Made by a program: the position numbers and the translations under genes | Notes under the pieces: generated by a model | Seen by the model: only the letters and a program-made list of their open reading frames with translations | Databases searched by the model: none | Told to the model about the DNA's origin: nothing | Part shown: positions 6,601 through 11,665 of the stretch, piece after piece | How the letters are laid out: each line of letters opens with the position of its first letter | How positions within the stretch are numbered: the stretch's first letter is position 1 | Assembly: GCA_016198645.1 (NCBI GenBank) | Contig: JACQIE010000095.1 | Location: 1 to 14,703, forward strand | Origin: Candidatus Aenigmatarchaeota archaeon | Lineage (GTDB): Archaea; Aenigmatarchaeota; Aenigmatarchaeia; GW2011-AR5 | DNA length: 14,703 nt | Direction of reading: 5' to 3'

Positions 6601-8531
6601 TGATAGAGGTCCTCGTCCCTGCGAACGGTTCGGCATTCGACGAGGCAAGCGCGATAAATATCAGCGTCTCGGCGTCCGACCCCGACGGAGACGCGTTGTC
6701 TTATAGAATTGAGGTTGACGGCAAGAGTGTTTCATTCACGGGGTTATATCAATGGGTTCCCGGAAACGAAGATGCAGGGCTGCACGCAATAAAGGCTGTT
6801 GTGTCCGACGGCACACTGGAAAGCAGCAAGGAAAACACGGTCATCATAAATGATGCAATAAAATTGTTCTCTATGCCCCTCGCGGAAGGATGGAATCTCG
6901 TGTCGATACCACTAAGGCTGGAAAGCACACAGGTGAATGACACATTGACTTCCATTGATGGAAATTATTCGGACGTCTTCGTATTTGTCGGCAATGAATG
7001 GATTGCGTACGACCCCGAAAAACCGGCGTTCCTCGGTGTTCTAGGAAACATAAATGAAACGCTGGGATTCTGGATACGCATGAAGGCAAATAGCACGATG
7101 AAAGTCCACGGAAGATTGCTGAACACGTCCATCCCGCTGTCGGAAGGTTGGAACCTAGTGGGATACCCGTCTCTTATGCCCACGGAAACGAAGGATGCGC
7201 TGGCTTCCATTAGCGGCAAATATGACTCCGTGTTTGCATATGCGGCCAACGAGAGCCGTGCACAAAAGTGGCAAACGTACACGAAAGAGAAGCCGGATTT
7301 CCTGAACAGCCTCAAATTCATGCTTCCCGGGCGCGGCTATTGGATAGGAGCAACGGCAAACACCGTGTGGACGCCGGGTCAGAGTGCCGCACAAGCGGCA
7401 GATTCGCAGATTTCAGCTGCATCCATCAAGGCACCGCAGCTTCTGCCCCCGTCGGAGCACTGGGGCATGGCAAAAGTAAATGGCTCGCTCGCGCCTGACA
7501 ATACTTTAGTGGAGGCATATATAGACGGTACACTATACGCTGCGATGAAGGGCGGGACAATCAGCGGATTTTATGACATATTTGTTCCGGCAGACAATCC
7601 GTTCACTCCGGAAAAGGAAGGCGGTAAAGAGAACGACAATGTTATAATAAAAATCAACGGTAATGAGGCAACGCCGGCGTTGAAATGGGCGTCTGGCATA
7701 TACAGGGCAGACGTGCGTGTAAATATGGCGCCTATAATCGGTGACGTAAGGGACATGACCGTGAAAGAAAATGAAACACTGAAATTCAGGGTCGACATGA
7801 CGGATGATGACAGTAACGTGGCACTTAAAGCCGGCGGCCTGCCTGCGGGCGCGGTTTTCGACGGAACGACATTTTCATGGACGCCAAATTTCGAGCAGTC
7901 GGGAAACTATGTTATATATTTCGTGGCAGATGACGGAAAATCGTCAGGTTCAATGAACGTGACGATAACGGTACTGAATGTCAACAGGGCGCCGGAAGCG
8001 CAGATTGATTTGTTGCCGCCGGGAGCTATCATCGGCGAAGGGGAAAATAAAATGCTGCGCGCAACTGCCCGCGACCCCGATGGAGATGAATTAATATTCG
8101 AGTGGCGGTATGCCGGCGAGCTTGTTTCAACCGCAAGCTCTTACATATTTTACCCCAACGTGACAGCAGGTGACGACGGTGGCGTGCACGTTTTCATGTT
8201 GAAAGTCAGCGACAGATATATAACAGTTGAGAGGACAGCGCGCATCATCGTCGAAAATACGCGCCAGTGCGCGGCTTACACCATCGAGACAGCCGCCTGC
8301 GGCTCAGATGTCGGCACGTGCAAGCATGGCACAAAGAAGCGCATCTGCGGAGGCTATTATACATGGGGCGAATGGAGCGAATGTATAGGTGAAATCGCGC
8401 CTGTGCCTGAAAAATGCGAAACGCCTGCCGACGACGATTGCGACGGCTCTGTGAACGAAGGGTGCCAGTTTTACGGCGTTGATGCGCAGATAATGGAAGA
8501 TAACGAAACTCAGTATAAGCGAGTTATTTAA
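663..8531 (+). CDS. Giant secreted multidomain surface protein (degenerate C25-like, Ig-like, LamG-like, GWNLV and MopE-like modules)
   Basis: A 2,622-residue protein, probably a cell-surface adhesin or scaffold. The start follows GAGGT by seven bases and overlaps the previous stop. Residues 1-25 are a signal peptide ending SYA. About 40-285 looks like a C25/caspase-fold peptidase domain (SIGEIFRDARNAY, then SYELYGNPL), but the expected catalytic His and Cys positions hold Gln130 and Asp172. About 450-645 are CARDB-like beta domains. About 820-1040 is Cys-rich. At 1083-1137 are two Cys-pair beta motifs (C..CDVPV and C..CQIPI). Nine Ig/cadherin-like repeats carry a W-x-T/P ... AGxYxVxV ... SDG signature (about 1165-2064 and 2355-2532); the second is interrupted by a LamG-like domain (about 1292-1485). 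A 94-residue beta module occurs twice (1541 and 2261). GWNLV repeats lie at 2068-2236, and a Cys-rich MopE-like motif (DDDCDGSVNEGC) at about 2590-2601. More than forty N-x-S/T sequons fit an extracellular glycoprotein. No C-terminal membrane helix or sorting tail is visible. The ligand is unknown. Confidence 0.9.
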   Translation: MKSYRYGTPALILIFLLLSSTPSYAIQANYEKAGVGRIVGDSAQELLDQLKTADLALRHATYYTDEYLPKPAFPGAPAPKPSERLAEMNDTLATYFGSSLRTETRGWTRDDLESGVKDFRANELFIIEAQGGISDNTPEVPLSLFSKLKPSDTAGWKNKFETARPLFLFDSDYAGLYLPKSVDGSNSFVGQLGQDSIIVSPTAISDREFVKSFICYLGWDNLGVNNSIGEIFRDARNAYYWQGTTPSGLSLMSYELYGNPLTDAALVNNKISELMLLKNCKPYIQGDTTKTTTMSSTGLSVLSTGGSYVMENTITITNYTLENEGNFTTISVGGMQQARIMDDVILPEHAGIEEFPLKTLISNVSVVSLENPVELVVNLPAWNGTAPSERDCWFDKRPAGISYSHAFTEDGEMAITHVKPVEIVNCAEGRVKLYQTVKYGIEYEPFSSILIKKIEAPYEALPDSTVTINVTAKNLRTSSVSGTLVVYGNNQSIGSVSVVLSPNEVKTVQVSFTADKTITGYSVSYIEDSEVKTSKKFSVLPSVLDAGISAMDYHAGGLTIPVGISFNNKLSEKMSIEFDISMIDAKGASYKPLHLPLTLLPGKTMKSVKLETADMPAGAYSLMFSVSHPYGNSIATKPIEIVDAEYKTTAGTVSSFSDGSTEKKAATSVTVPKDVIIKNANIELSGYPSAVYNLYPVNITLYVGNLGAVKIYGKLIGKEAHLDKFTNRKTEETVSSAEESQVTRYIRLMKNSDVKIAAIGVGESLLPSGVSGDVMTSEALPEGEKQSAPLITDDSLNNTLISTAQVGPTSSMAASEVSVADSCSLSGYQQCSNNGDGLTLAIDQYDQNGFRWDWLDDNVKCTDPYLLVGEKYKMKYTFFDDYSGNAKVTYGGQELWSGDPPKSGSQSAHSYEDPLDSGDKTNKYYWQGLRIDHENGAWVGYDSYYLNWVCSDPETTYLHVIECAKDSECSDDKSCNKVGGYGNANQWKCDTPSCSDLKCVEWKEQKNSYGNHACNSVCELKPGRCETPGQELDETHYCDGGHNIKSGVKKIAKVNGAQVWKGFGIKPEGVDILSKVKEFLAGCAADSEGYCDVPVQFTSDFADWELKINSIAAKYIPTIEIGDAIQSHLNTCNENPCQIPISSISYESGTLTFLNPIIQYESYNYKPVVDLNDNVVVNEGDAANLNLRVLDIGNEAVSVQVSAPFNDSDVWQTDYGSAGEYTVTIKASNSAYTVQKSASISVNDVNRHPKLEFVDDIQGTERDNITLEIGASDPDGDELTYAVSDPRFIGGNAISDGFDRAEIAPWIAKRNDDKGKAVIENGELSVSNGGDDYNTATLHFPEASADFNFSVRFKKTPGTVGLMGTNIIIGNSETGKHFSVHAFTDTIYHIMEDIQATDDTVNTWGTFINGKQVAKFDHTYNESVWHTVGMVKAGSTYSVLLDNEIIWAGTGDDIGAINYISLGTKSAVSYNYKADIHFDDMQLRFTAKPAVAALMADEHSTFVWQTQEGDAGNYSVNVMVSDGKDVASQDIIVTVNAAPSLPSEHWGNVTVNDSLALNGTSIEAYINDTLYASMDGGALDGFYDVIIPADDPDTAEKDGGRANDTVVIKIGGKVAKPFLVWAAGINRTDIRVNTPPSIKTAENMTVNETDLVAVVPEITDADNDPIYVIYSFPLNATGVWQTDYASAGEYDVNVTATDGIENTTRTVHIIVKNVNRAPVISDVGDITTKENETVQITPNATDPDEGGITFIFSPPLSNTGFWQPTFEDAGIYQLSVTASDGELNASSQFNITVMNANRPPALTIDSIVVNETQMIAVTPSTSDPDNENNATNDDNVLAVSFSPPLNATGVWQTDYDSAGNYSVNATVSDGEYSVTEVFIITVLNTNRKPVITSYHPADTPSIEEGMDQEFNVSATDADGDALSYSWLLDGTEQAKTSEWTYSAGYTDSGMHNVILTVSDGFLTVQQHWNISVTNVNQAPVIEVLVPANGSAFDEASAINISVSASDPDGDALSYRIEVDGKSVSFTGLYQWVPGNEDAGLHAIKAVVSDGTLESSKENTVIINDAIKLFSMPLAEGWNLVSIPLRLESTQVNDTLTSIDGNYSDVFVFVGNEWIAYDPEKPAFLGVLGNINETLGFWIRMKANSTMKVHGRLLNTSIPLSEGWNLVGYPSLMPTETKDALASISGKYDSVFAYAANESRAQKWQTYTKEKPDFLNSLKFMLPGRGYWIGATANTVWTPGQSAAQAADSQISAASIKAPQLLPPSEHWGMAKVNGSLAPDNTLVEAYIDGTLYAAMKGGTISGFYDIFVPADNPFTPEKEGGKENDNVIIKINGNEATPALKWASGIYRADVRVNMAPIIGDVRDMTVKENETLKFRVDMTDDDSNVALKAGGLPAGAVFDGTTFSWTPNFEQSGNYVIYFVADDGKSSGSMNVTITVLNVNRAPEAQIDLLPPGAIIGEGENKMLRATARDPDGDELIFEWRYAGELVSTASSYIFYPNVTAGDDGGVHVFMLKVSDRYITVERTARIIVENTRQCAAYTIETAACGSDVGTCKHGTKKRICGGYYTWGEWSECIGEIAPVPEKCETPADDDCDGSVNEGCQFYGVDAQIMEDNETQYKRVI
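780..1517 (+). other. C25 (gingipain)-like caspase-fold domain, apparently inactive
   Basis: This covers residues about 40-285 of the giant protein. Family features visible are: a beta strand then AxGG at 129-132, where active relatives have (G/A)HG; strand LFLFD then SDYAGLYLP at 166-179, where active relatives have an ACHxGLxxP-like segment; QLGQDSIIVSP at 191-201, matching the loop after the catalytic Cys; and SIGEIFRDARNAYY followed by SYELYGNPL at 253-261, matching the closing helix and the YxLxGDP strand. Gln130 replaces His, Asp172 replaces Cys, and Asn259 replaces the usual Asp of GDP. The fold assignment rests on remembered family patterns and is moderately sure; loss of catalysis follows only if the alignment is right. 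Confidence 0.55.
4536..5117 (+). other. LamG/concanavalin-like domain nested in an Ig-like repeat
   Basis: This covers residues about 1292-1485. It begins with a DGFDR-type entry and contains alternating strands with FNFSVRFKK, SVWHTVGMVKAGSTYSVLLDNE and DIHFDDMQLRF. These are typical of jelly-roll lectin or LamG/DUF1080-type domains, where a query about sample entry is followed by 'W..v.v...g..i.v.lDg..i....D' and a closing 'fDd.ql' strand. It starts after the first half of an Ig-like repeat (ASDPDGDELTYAVSD), and the second half (FVWQTQEGDAGNYSVNVMVSDG) resumes afterwards. Carbohydrate binding is a family expectation, not shown here. Confidence 0.55.
5283..5561 (+). repeat. 94-residue beta module, copy 1
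   Basis: This covers residues about 1541-1633, starting LPSEHWGNVTVN and ending near GINRTDIRVN. It aligns end to end with the copy at 7443-7724, sharing SEHWG, the EAYI-(N/D)-(D/G)-TLYA core, GFYD, PAD-(D/N)-P and GG-x-x-NDxVxIKI. Similar GNVTVNGSPAP-type modules are common in archaeal and bacterial secreted proteins, between Ig-like repeats. No catalytic motif is visible. Confidence 0.85.
5685..5713 (+). repeat. 29-base exact direct repeat, copy 1
   Basis: This stretch encodes NATGVWQTDY within an Ig-like repeat. It is identical at every base to 6198-6226, although the flanking DNA has diverged. It lies at the conserved W-x-T strand of the repeat. Confidence 0.9.
6198..6226 (+). repeat. 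29-base exact direct repeat, copy 2
   Basis: This stretch is identical to 5685-5713 and lies at the same position of a second Ig-like repeat, 513 bases downstream (exactly 171 codons, so the frame is kept). Confidence 0.9.
6864..7370 (+). repeat. Tandem GWNLV repeat pair
   Basis: This covers residues about 2068-2236. Two adjoining units of about 80 residues each open with PL(A/S)EGWNLV followed by SIP or GYP. Each then has a (D/E)T(L/K)...SI-(D/S)-G-(N/K)-Y-(S/D)-(D/S)-VF segment, a W..Y...KP-(A/D)-FL segment, and a closing (L/R)G(F/Y)WI strand. Such GWNLVSIP units are widespread in archaeal secreted proteins, where they often sit near the C terminus. Their role is unknown. Confidence 0.8.
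7443..7724 (+). repeat. 94-residue beta module, copy 2
   Basis: This covers residues about 2261-2354, starting LPPSEHWGMAKVN and ending near GIYRADVRVN. It is the partner of the module at 5283-5561 and, like it, is followed directly by an Ig-like repeat. The protein match is strong, while the DNA has diverged, so the duplication looks old or has been under purifying selection. Confidence 0.85.
8259..8468 (+). other. C-terminal Cys-rich segment with MopE-like metal-binding motif
   Basis: This covers residues about 2533-2602. Eight Cys are spaced as in the GxCxxGxxxxxCxxG(x)W...C(x)G...PxxExC....DxDCDG.xxEGC arrangement known from MopE-type putative metal-binding motifs. The closing DDDCDGSVNEGC is the clearest part; its Asp cluster would suit calcium or another divalent ion. 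Only 20 polar residues follow, so the motif sits at the extreme end of the protein. Confidence 0.7.
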
Positions 8532-8533
8532 AT
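8524..8533 (+). promoter_or_regulatory. Putative TATA box for the methyltransferase gene
   Basis: TTATTTAAAT is centred about 26 bases before the ATG at 8555, the spacing expected if transcription starts at or next to the start codon (leaderless). The box overlaps the stop codon of the giant gene (TAA at 8529-8531). Confidence 0.6.
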
Positions 8534-8554
8534 GCCGGCATAATTAAGAGGCTT

Positions 8555-9244
8555 ATGTTCTCCGGCAGGCTGTCAAAGTTATTCGTAAAAGGCGGCGGGG
8601 ACAACGTGCGTTATTTTTCCGAGCGCCTTGTCGTGGAAAAATTCCTGGGGAAGAATCTGGGCACAGTTCTGGAATGCGGCGCGGGAATGGGAACCATGCA
8701 TACGCCGTTTCTAGTCAGGAATTCGGAAAAAGTCGTGATAGTCGAGATAGACGAGGAGCTTATGCCGATTCTGAAGCAACATTACCCGAATAAACCGATA
8801 GTGAGGGCAGACATGCAACATCTGCCTTTCAGGGACGGCGTGTTCGATACGGTATTGGCGGTTCAGGTGATAGAACATCTCGATGACGACATGCTGGGCG
8901 TAAGCGAAGCAATGCGCGTTTCAAAAGAAAATTCAAGGCATGTGTACAGCCTGCCGCTGCACGTTTCGCACGACGATGACCTGCACAAGCACAAGAGGTA
9001 CGGGGACAAGAGGCTCTATACGGAGGAAACGGCAAAGGAGCTTTTGGGCGGATATGCCATAAAAAGGAAAGAGTATTCGGCAAGATTTTTTTCTAACATG
9101 ATTTTCAGGCATATGCTGAAACACGGCAGGCTGCACAACTTTGTCATAGCTTTATCCTTGCTGGACATTCTGATTCCGGCAGGCAAACCCAAGTTCATGG
9201 TAGTGGAGATAGCGAAAACGGGCGCTTACGCTAAGAAAAACTAA
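8555..9244 (+). CDS. Class I SAM-dependent methyltransferase (Methyltransf_11 type)
   Basis: This 229-residue Rossmann-fold methyltransferase transfers a methyl group from S-adenosylmethionine to an unidentified acceptor. The SAM-binding motif I is VLECGAGMG at residues 38-46. The acidic residue ending strand 2 lies in VIVEID (61-66), motif III is RADMQHLPF (84-92), and the post-motif FDTVLAVQVIEHL lies at 97-109. A HxxxHKHKRYG-like basic segment at 138-150 fits a substrate pocket, as in many methyltransferases acting on small molecules or glycans. There is no signal peptide, so it acts in the cytoplasm. The start fits the upstream TATA box with no leader; GAGG only three bases away is too close to serve as a good Shine-Dalgarno. 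The gene follows the giant surface gene by 23 bases and converges on rpl12. A role in modifying surface glycans is speculation. Confidence 0.85.
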   Translation: MFSGRLSKLFVKGGGDNVRYFSERLVVEKFLGKNLGTVLECGAGMGTMHTPFLVRNSEKVVIVEIDEELMPILKQHYPNKPIVRADMQHLPFRDGVFDTVLAVQVIEHLDDDMLGVSEAMRVSKENSRHVYSLPLHVSHDDDLHKHKRYGDKRLYTEETAKELLGGYAIKRKEYSARFFSNMIFRHMLKHGRLHNFVIALSLLDILIPAGKPKFMVVEIAKTGAYAKKN

Positions 9245-9254
9245 TCGGACGAAG

Positions 9255-9274
9255 AAAACAAAAAAATTAAAAAA
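9255..9274 (-). terminator. T-tract terminator of the rpl1-rpl10-rpl12 unit
   Basis: Read on the minus strand, runs of six, seven and four T follow directly after the rpl12 stop codon, interrupted by AA and G. This is the usual archaeal intrinsic terminator form, needing no hairpin. It lies in the 31-base gap between two convergent genes. Confidence 0.75.
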
Positions 9275-9275
9275 T

Positions 9276-9572
9276 TTACCCGAATAGCGCGCCCAATCCT
9301 GCGGCTGCCTCTTCGGCTTTCTTGCTTTCGTCTTCTTCCTTCTTGGCTTCCTTCTTTTCTTCCTTCGCCTGCACAGGCGCGGCAGCTGCCACGGGCATTG
9401 CCGCCTTGCTTATGGCTTCCTCGATGTTGACGCCCTCCAGCGCTGCAACGAGCGCCTTTATCTGAGCATCCTCAACTTTCGTGCCAGTCGCATCGGCCAG
9501 CTTCTTTATTCCCGCTTCGTCTACTGCCTTTCCTGCCGAGTGCAGAAGAAGGGCTCCGTATACTAAGTTCAT
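9276..9572 (-). CDS. rpl12: Ribosomal protein P1/L12 (archaeal stalk protein)
   Basis: A 98-residue acidic stalk protein that, as dimers bound to L10, recruits translation factors to the large subunit. It opens [15 protein letters not shown], the conserved N-terminal dimerisation helix. Two further helices run to about residue 55, followed by an Ala-rich hinge, a Lys/Glu tract, and the factor-binding end GLGALFG. I chose the ATG at 9572: GAGGTGG stands six bases upstream, and the N terminus then matches the family exactly. A longer frame reaches 9647 but would add 25 residues that overlap the L10 gene and are not part of the family. The Shine-Dalgarno site overlaps the L10 stop codon (TGAGGTGG), so translation is likely coupled. 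Confidence 0.97.
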   Translation of the reverse strand: MNLVYGALLLHSAGKAVDEAGIKKLADATGTKVEDAQIKALVAALEGVNIEEAISKAAMPVAAAAPVQAKEEKKEAKKEEDESKKAEEAAAGLGALFG

Positions 9573-9582
9573 TTTTTCCACC

Positions 9583-10419
9583 TCAAATATTTCCTGCCTT
9601 GGTTTCAAGCGCTTTGGCTTCGCACACGGCCTTGGCAAGAACTTCACCTATGAATTCCTTTTCCGTTACATTTCCGGCAATGGCCAGGCTCTTCGCCTCA
9701 TGGAACGCCTTGCTTATCATCACGTTTATCGTTTCCTTCGTCGGGTAGTTGGCGTTCACGGCAAGGTTGAACGCTTCCACGACGGCGCGTTCCACGCTCC
9801 TTTTATATTCGTCCTCATCTATGTTGAGTATGTCGCTCGCGTAGATAACGCCCTGCTCCCACGCGGCAATCATGTCCACGCCTATCTGCATCGGCTGCAT
9901 TTTCAGAAGATTAAAGCCGTTCGCCAGTTCCTTTGTTATTATCGCGCCCTTCTTGGCAACGATTTTGTCGTCGGCAACGGATATCTTGCCCGCTTCCACG
10001 GTCGTCTTCAGCCCGAGCTTTTGCAGCGTGGTTATCGCAGGGCCCGGCGGCAGACCCGTGGGCCCTTTCTGGACCGTTATGTCGTCCGGCGCCACGTCTC
10101 CCGCTTTGGCGGCAGACGGAATGCGGTTGGCTTTCAGCATGGCGAAAAGCCTGAACGGATTGTCGTTGGAAAATATGATTGCGCTCTCGCCACTAAGCTT
10201 CGCGGACAGCGCGCCCAAGTCCTTGTCCGCTTTTTCCATCGCCTTTCTGATAAGTATGTTTTTGCTGACTTTTACTATAGCTTTGCCCTTCAGGTTCGCC
10301 TTTATTTTCTGCATCTGCTTCGTGGGCATTTTTCGTATGTTCAGCAGCCCTATGACGGAGTACTCTCTCGCAAGAACCGCCAGTTTTTCCACTTCTTCCG
10401 CTTTGCGTGATTTAAGCAT
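9583..10419 (-). CDS. rpl10: Ribosomal protein L10 (uL10, archaeal P0), lacking the acidic tail
   Basis: This is the stalk base protein that binds 23S rRNA and carries L12 dimers. It has 278 residues from the ATG at 10419. The longer reading from TTG at 10425 adds only two residues and is less likely, since GGTGAT lies five bases before the ATG. Family landmarks are the N-terminal KAEEVEKL helix, [10 protein letters not shown], the [11 protein letters not shown] segment of the archaeal insert domain, [10 protein letters not shown], and a C-terminal helical spine ([19 protein letters not shown], then [12 protein letters not shown]) where L12 dimers dock. Archaeal P0 proteins are usually well over 300 residues and end in an acidic hinge plus a GL(S/G)ALFG-like tail. 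This one stops at ETKAGNI just after the spine. The start overlaps the rpl1 stop by eight bases. Confidence 0.95.
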   Translation of the reverse strand: MLKSRKAEEVEKLAVLAREYSVIGLLNIRKMPTKQMQKIKANLKGKAIVKVSKNILIRKAMEKADKDLGALSAKLSGESAIIFSNDNPFRLFAMLKANRIPSAAKAGDVAPDDITVQKGPTGLPPGPAITTLQKLGLKTTVEAGKISVADDKIVAKKGAIITKELANGFNLLKMQPMQIGVDMIAAWEQGVIYASDILNIDEDEYKRSVERAVVEAFNLAVNANYPTKETINVMISKAFHEAKSLAIAGNVTEKEFIGEVLAKAVCEAKALETKAGNI

Positions 10420-11014
10420 CCACAATCACCGGTTTACCCATCGTCGTCTTGAGAAGTACACGCTTTATCTGGTTGGCGCCTTTCGGCAACGCTGTTTTCA
10501 GCTCGTTCAGCACGGCGTTTACGTTGTCCGCAAGCTTCGCGTCTTCCATGCTTTCAATTCCCACGGGCACGTTAAGAGAAACGGATTCCTGCATCCGCAG
10601 CGTGACGGATTTCGTGAAACTTTCCATCATCTTTTCCACGGACATCGTGGGCAGGATAGGCTTGGGCATCCTTCCCTTGGGGCCGAGATATTTTCCGAGC
10701 ACCTTGCCGACCGTCGCCATGAGCGGCGGGTCGCACAGGAAATATCTGTACTCTTTGAGAGTGGCGCGCATCTTTTTAGTATCGTTGACCATGCTTTCCA
10801 GGTCGCCCTTGGTTATGGCATCGGGCAGCTTGTCCGATATTATTCCGACTTTGACGTCCCTCCCGCGCCCGTGCGGTAATGCCACATCTCTGCTGAAGCG
10901 CTGCTCGGGCCTCTTCGGGTCTATATTCTTCAGTACGACGTTGAGTTCCACGCCCTGCACGAAGTTTTTCTTCGGCTGGCTTCGTATTTCTTTTATCGCT
11001 TCTTCGACTTTCAT
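10412..11014 (-). CDS. rpl1: Ribosomal protein L1 (uL1)
   Basis: A 200-residue protein of the L1 stalk, which helps release deacylated tRNA from the ribosome; in archaea L1 can also bind its own mRNA. The N terminus KVEEAIKEIR...KKNFVQGVELNVVLKNID, the RFSRDVALPHGRGRDVKVG segment, the hallmark GKYLGPKGRMPKP (about residues 107-119) and the C-terminal LKTTMGKPV are all typical. The ATG at 11014 is preceded by GGAGGG seven bases upstream. It leads the rpl1-rpl10-rpl12 unit behind its own TATA box and a leader of about 40 bases that contains a hairpin, described separately. The length is slightly short for an archaeal L1 but complete. Confidence 0.97.
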   Translation of the reverse strand: MKVEEAIKEIRSQPKKNFVQGVELNVVLKNIDPKRPEQRFSRDVALPHGRGRDVKVGIISDKLPDAITKGDLESMVNDTKKMRATLKEYRYFLCDPPLMATVGKVLGKYLGPKGRMPKPILPTMSVEKMMESFTKSVTLRMQESVSLNVPVGIESMEDAKLADNVNAVLNELKTALPKGANQIKRVLLKTTMGKPVIVDA

Positions 11015-11026
11015 CCAAACGCCCTC

Positions 11027-11046
11027 CTGCCGCAGAAGCGCGGCAG
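11027..11046 (-). promoter_or_regulatory. Hairpin in the rpl1 leader next to the Shine-Dalgarno site
   Basis: On the minus strand CTGCCGC and GCGGCAG form a perfect 7-bp stem around a six-base loop. The 3' arm abuts the Shine-Dalgarno GGAGGG (11022-11027), sharing its first G, and lies 12 bases before the start codon. It would sit close to the predicted 5' end of the transcript. Control of L1 translation is an inference from its position. Confidence 0.55.
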
Positions 11047-11075
11047 TATACGGACTTTACTACGTATCGCCGTAA

Positions 11076-11087
11076 ACTATATAAATA
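11076..11087 (-). promoter_or_regulatory. Putative promoter (TATA box) of rpl1-rpl10-rpl12
   Basis: The minus strand reads TATTTATATAGT, a strong archaeal TATA box preceded by a purine-rich GAGGGG stretch where the TFB element would lie. Counting about 26 bases puts the transcript start near 11055, giving a leader of about 40 bases with a Shine-Dalgarno site. Confidence 0.7.
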
Positions 11088-11133
11088 CCCCTCGCTTCGC
11101 GAGTGCGTATCCCATATTATTATTCAAACGCAG

Positions 11134-11574
11134 CTATTCTTCCTCAGCCGCCTGTATTCTTTCGTCAAACGATGCCAGCGCCGCGGAGTAGGTTCTCTTC
11201 GCCGTGTCAAGCCGCGCCTCAAGCTCGGCTATCTTTCTCGCCAAATCGCGGTAGTTCATATCAATCTCGTTAAGCGAGTCGCTTCGGGCTTCTCCCACGC
11301 GGCTCTCTATCGCGAAGAAGCTCTTGCTTATATCGTAGCGGGCGTCTTCTATGCGCTTCGCGATTGCGTCCACGCCCTCCAGCACGCGCTCCATGCTTTT
11401 CTTCCTGCCCGCGGCCTCTTCGTCTATCCGGTTTTCAAGATGAAGCTTTTGCAGCAGTGAAATCATCAGCACGAGGATGAATAGCCCCGCCAGCGCCCAC
11501 AGGCCGGAGAGCACGATTACCGTGGCAACCAGCGCAGCCGCGTAAAGGGCAAGCAGCGTATTGTCGTAGTCCAT
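11134..11574 (-). CDS. Membrane-anchored coiled-coil protein, unknown
   Basis: I do not recognise this 146-residue protein. Residues about 5-41 are strongly hydrophobic, with glycines at 24 and 30; this is long enough for two short helices forming a hairpin or for one long helix. Residues about 45-146 are charged and heptad-like, rich in Glu, Lys, Arg, Ala and Leu (for example DLARKIAELEARLDTAKRTY near 110-129), and point to a long coiled coil facing the cytoplasm or the outside. It sits between rpl11 and rpl1, which are adjacent in many archaea. A TATA-like AAAAGT/TTTTTATCC box about 26 bases before the ATG suggests its own leaderless transcript. The start at 11574 is the only good one before the hydrophobic segment. 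A role in membrane organisation is only a guess. Confidence 0.75.
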   Translation of the reverse strand: MDYDNTLLALYAAALVATVIVLSGLWALAGLFILVLMISLLQKLHLENRIDEEAAGRKKSMERVLEGVDAIAKRIEDARYDISKSFFAIESRVGEARSDSLNEIDMNYRDLARKIAELEARLDTAKRTYSAALASFDERIQAAEEE

Positions 11575-11594
11575 TGATCAGCTATTTCAGAAAA

Positions 11595-11604
11595 GGATAA
11601 AAAG
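11595..11604 (-). promoter_or_regulatory. Putative TATA box for the coiled-coil gene
   Basis: The minus strand reads CTTTTTATCC, centred about 26 bases before the ATG at 11574. No Shine-Dalgarno site is visible between the box and the start, consistent with a leaderless message. Confidence 0.5.
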
Positions 11605-11659
11605 TCCGCTTGGATAAACGTCAAATGAGCGCACGAATACATAAACCGGCGCGCTACGT

Positions 11660-11665
11660 AAAAAA
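11660..11665 (-). terminator. T6 tract after rpl11, possible terminator
   Basis: Six T on the minus strand follow immediately after the rpl11 stop codon. The tract is short, so it might terminate only part of the transcripts of secE-spt5-rpl11. Confidence 0.45.

Noticed and set aside
9573..9647. N-terminal extension of rpl12 by 25 codons
   Set aside because: It overlaps the rpl10 coding sequence, lacks a ribosome-binding site, and has no counterpart in the family; the ATG at 9572 has GAGGTGG before it.
9481..10410. Long open frame on the plus strand (about 309 codons)
   Set aside because: It lies opposite rpl12 and rpl10, has a His/Arg-rich composition typical of an antisense shadow, and shows no domain.
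9872..11075. Other long plus-strand frames across rpl10 and rpl1
   Set aside because: They lie opposite well-identified ribosomal protein genes and have Ser/Phe-rich shadow composition, without a promoter or ribosome-binding site.
11091..11103. Small inverted repeat CTCGC/GCGAG with a three-base loop
   Set aside because: It lies upstream of the rpl1 TATA box with no T-tract after it. A terminator or operator cannot be supported from a 5-bp stem alone.
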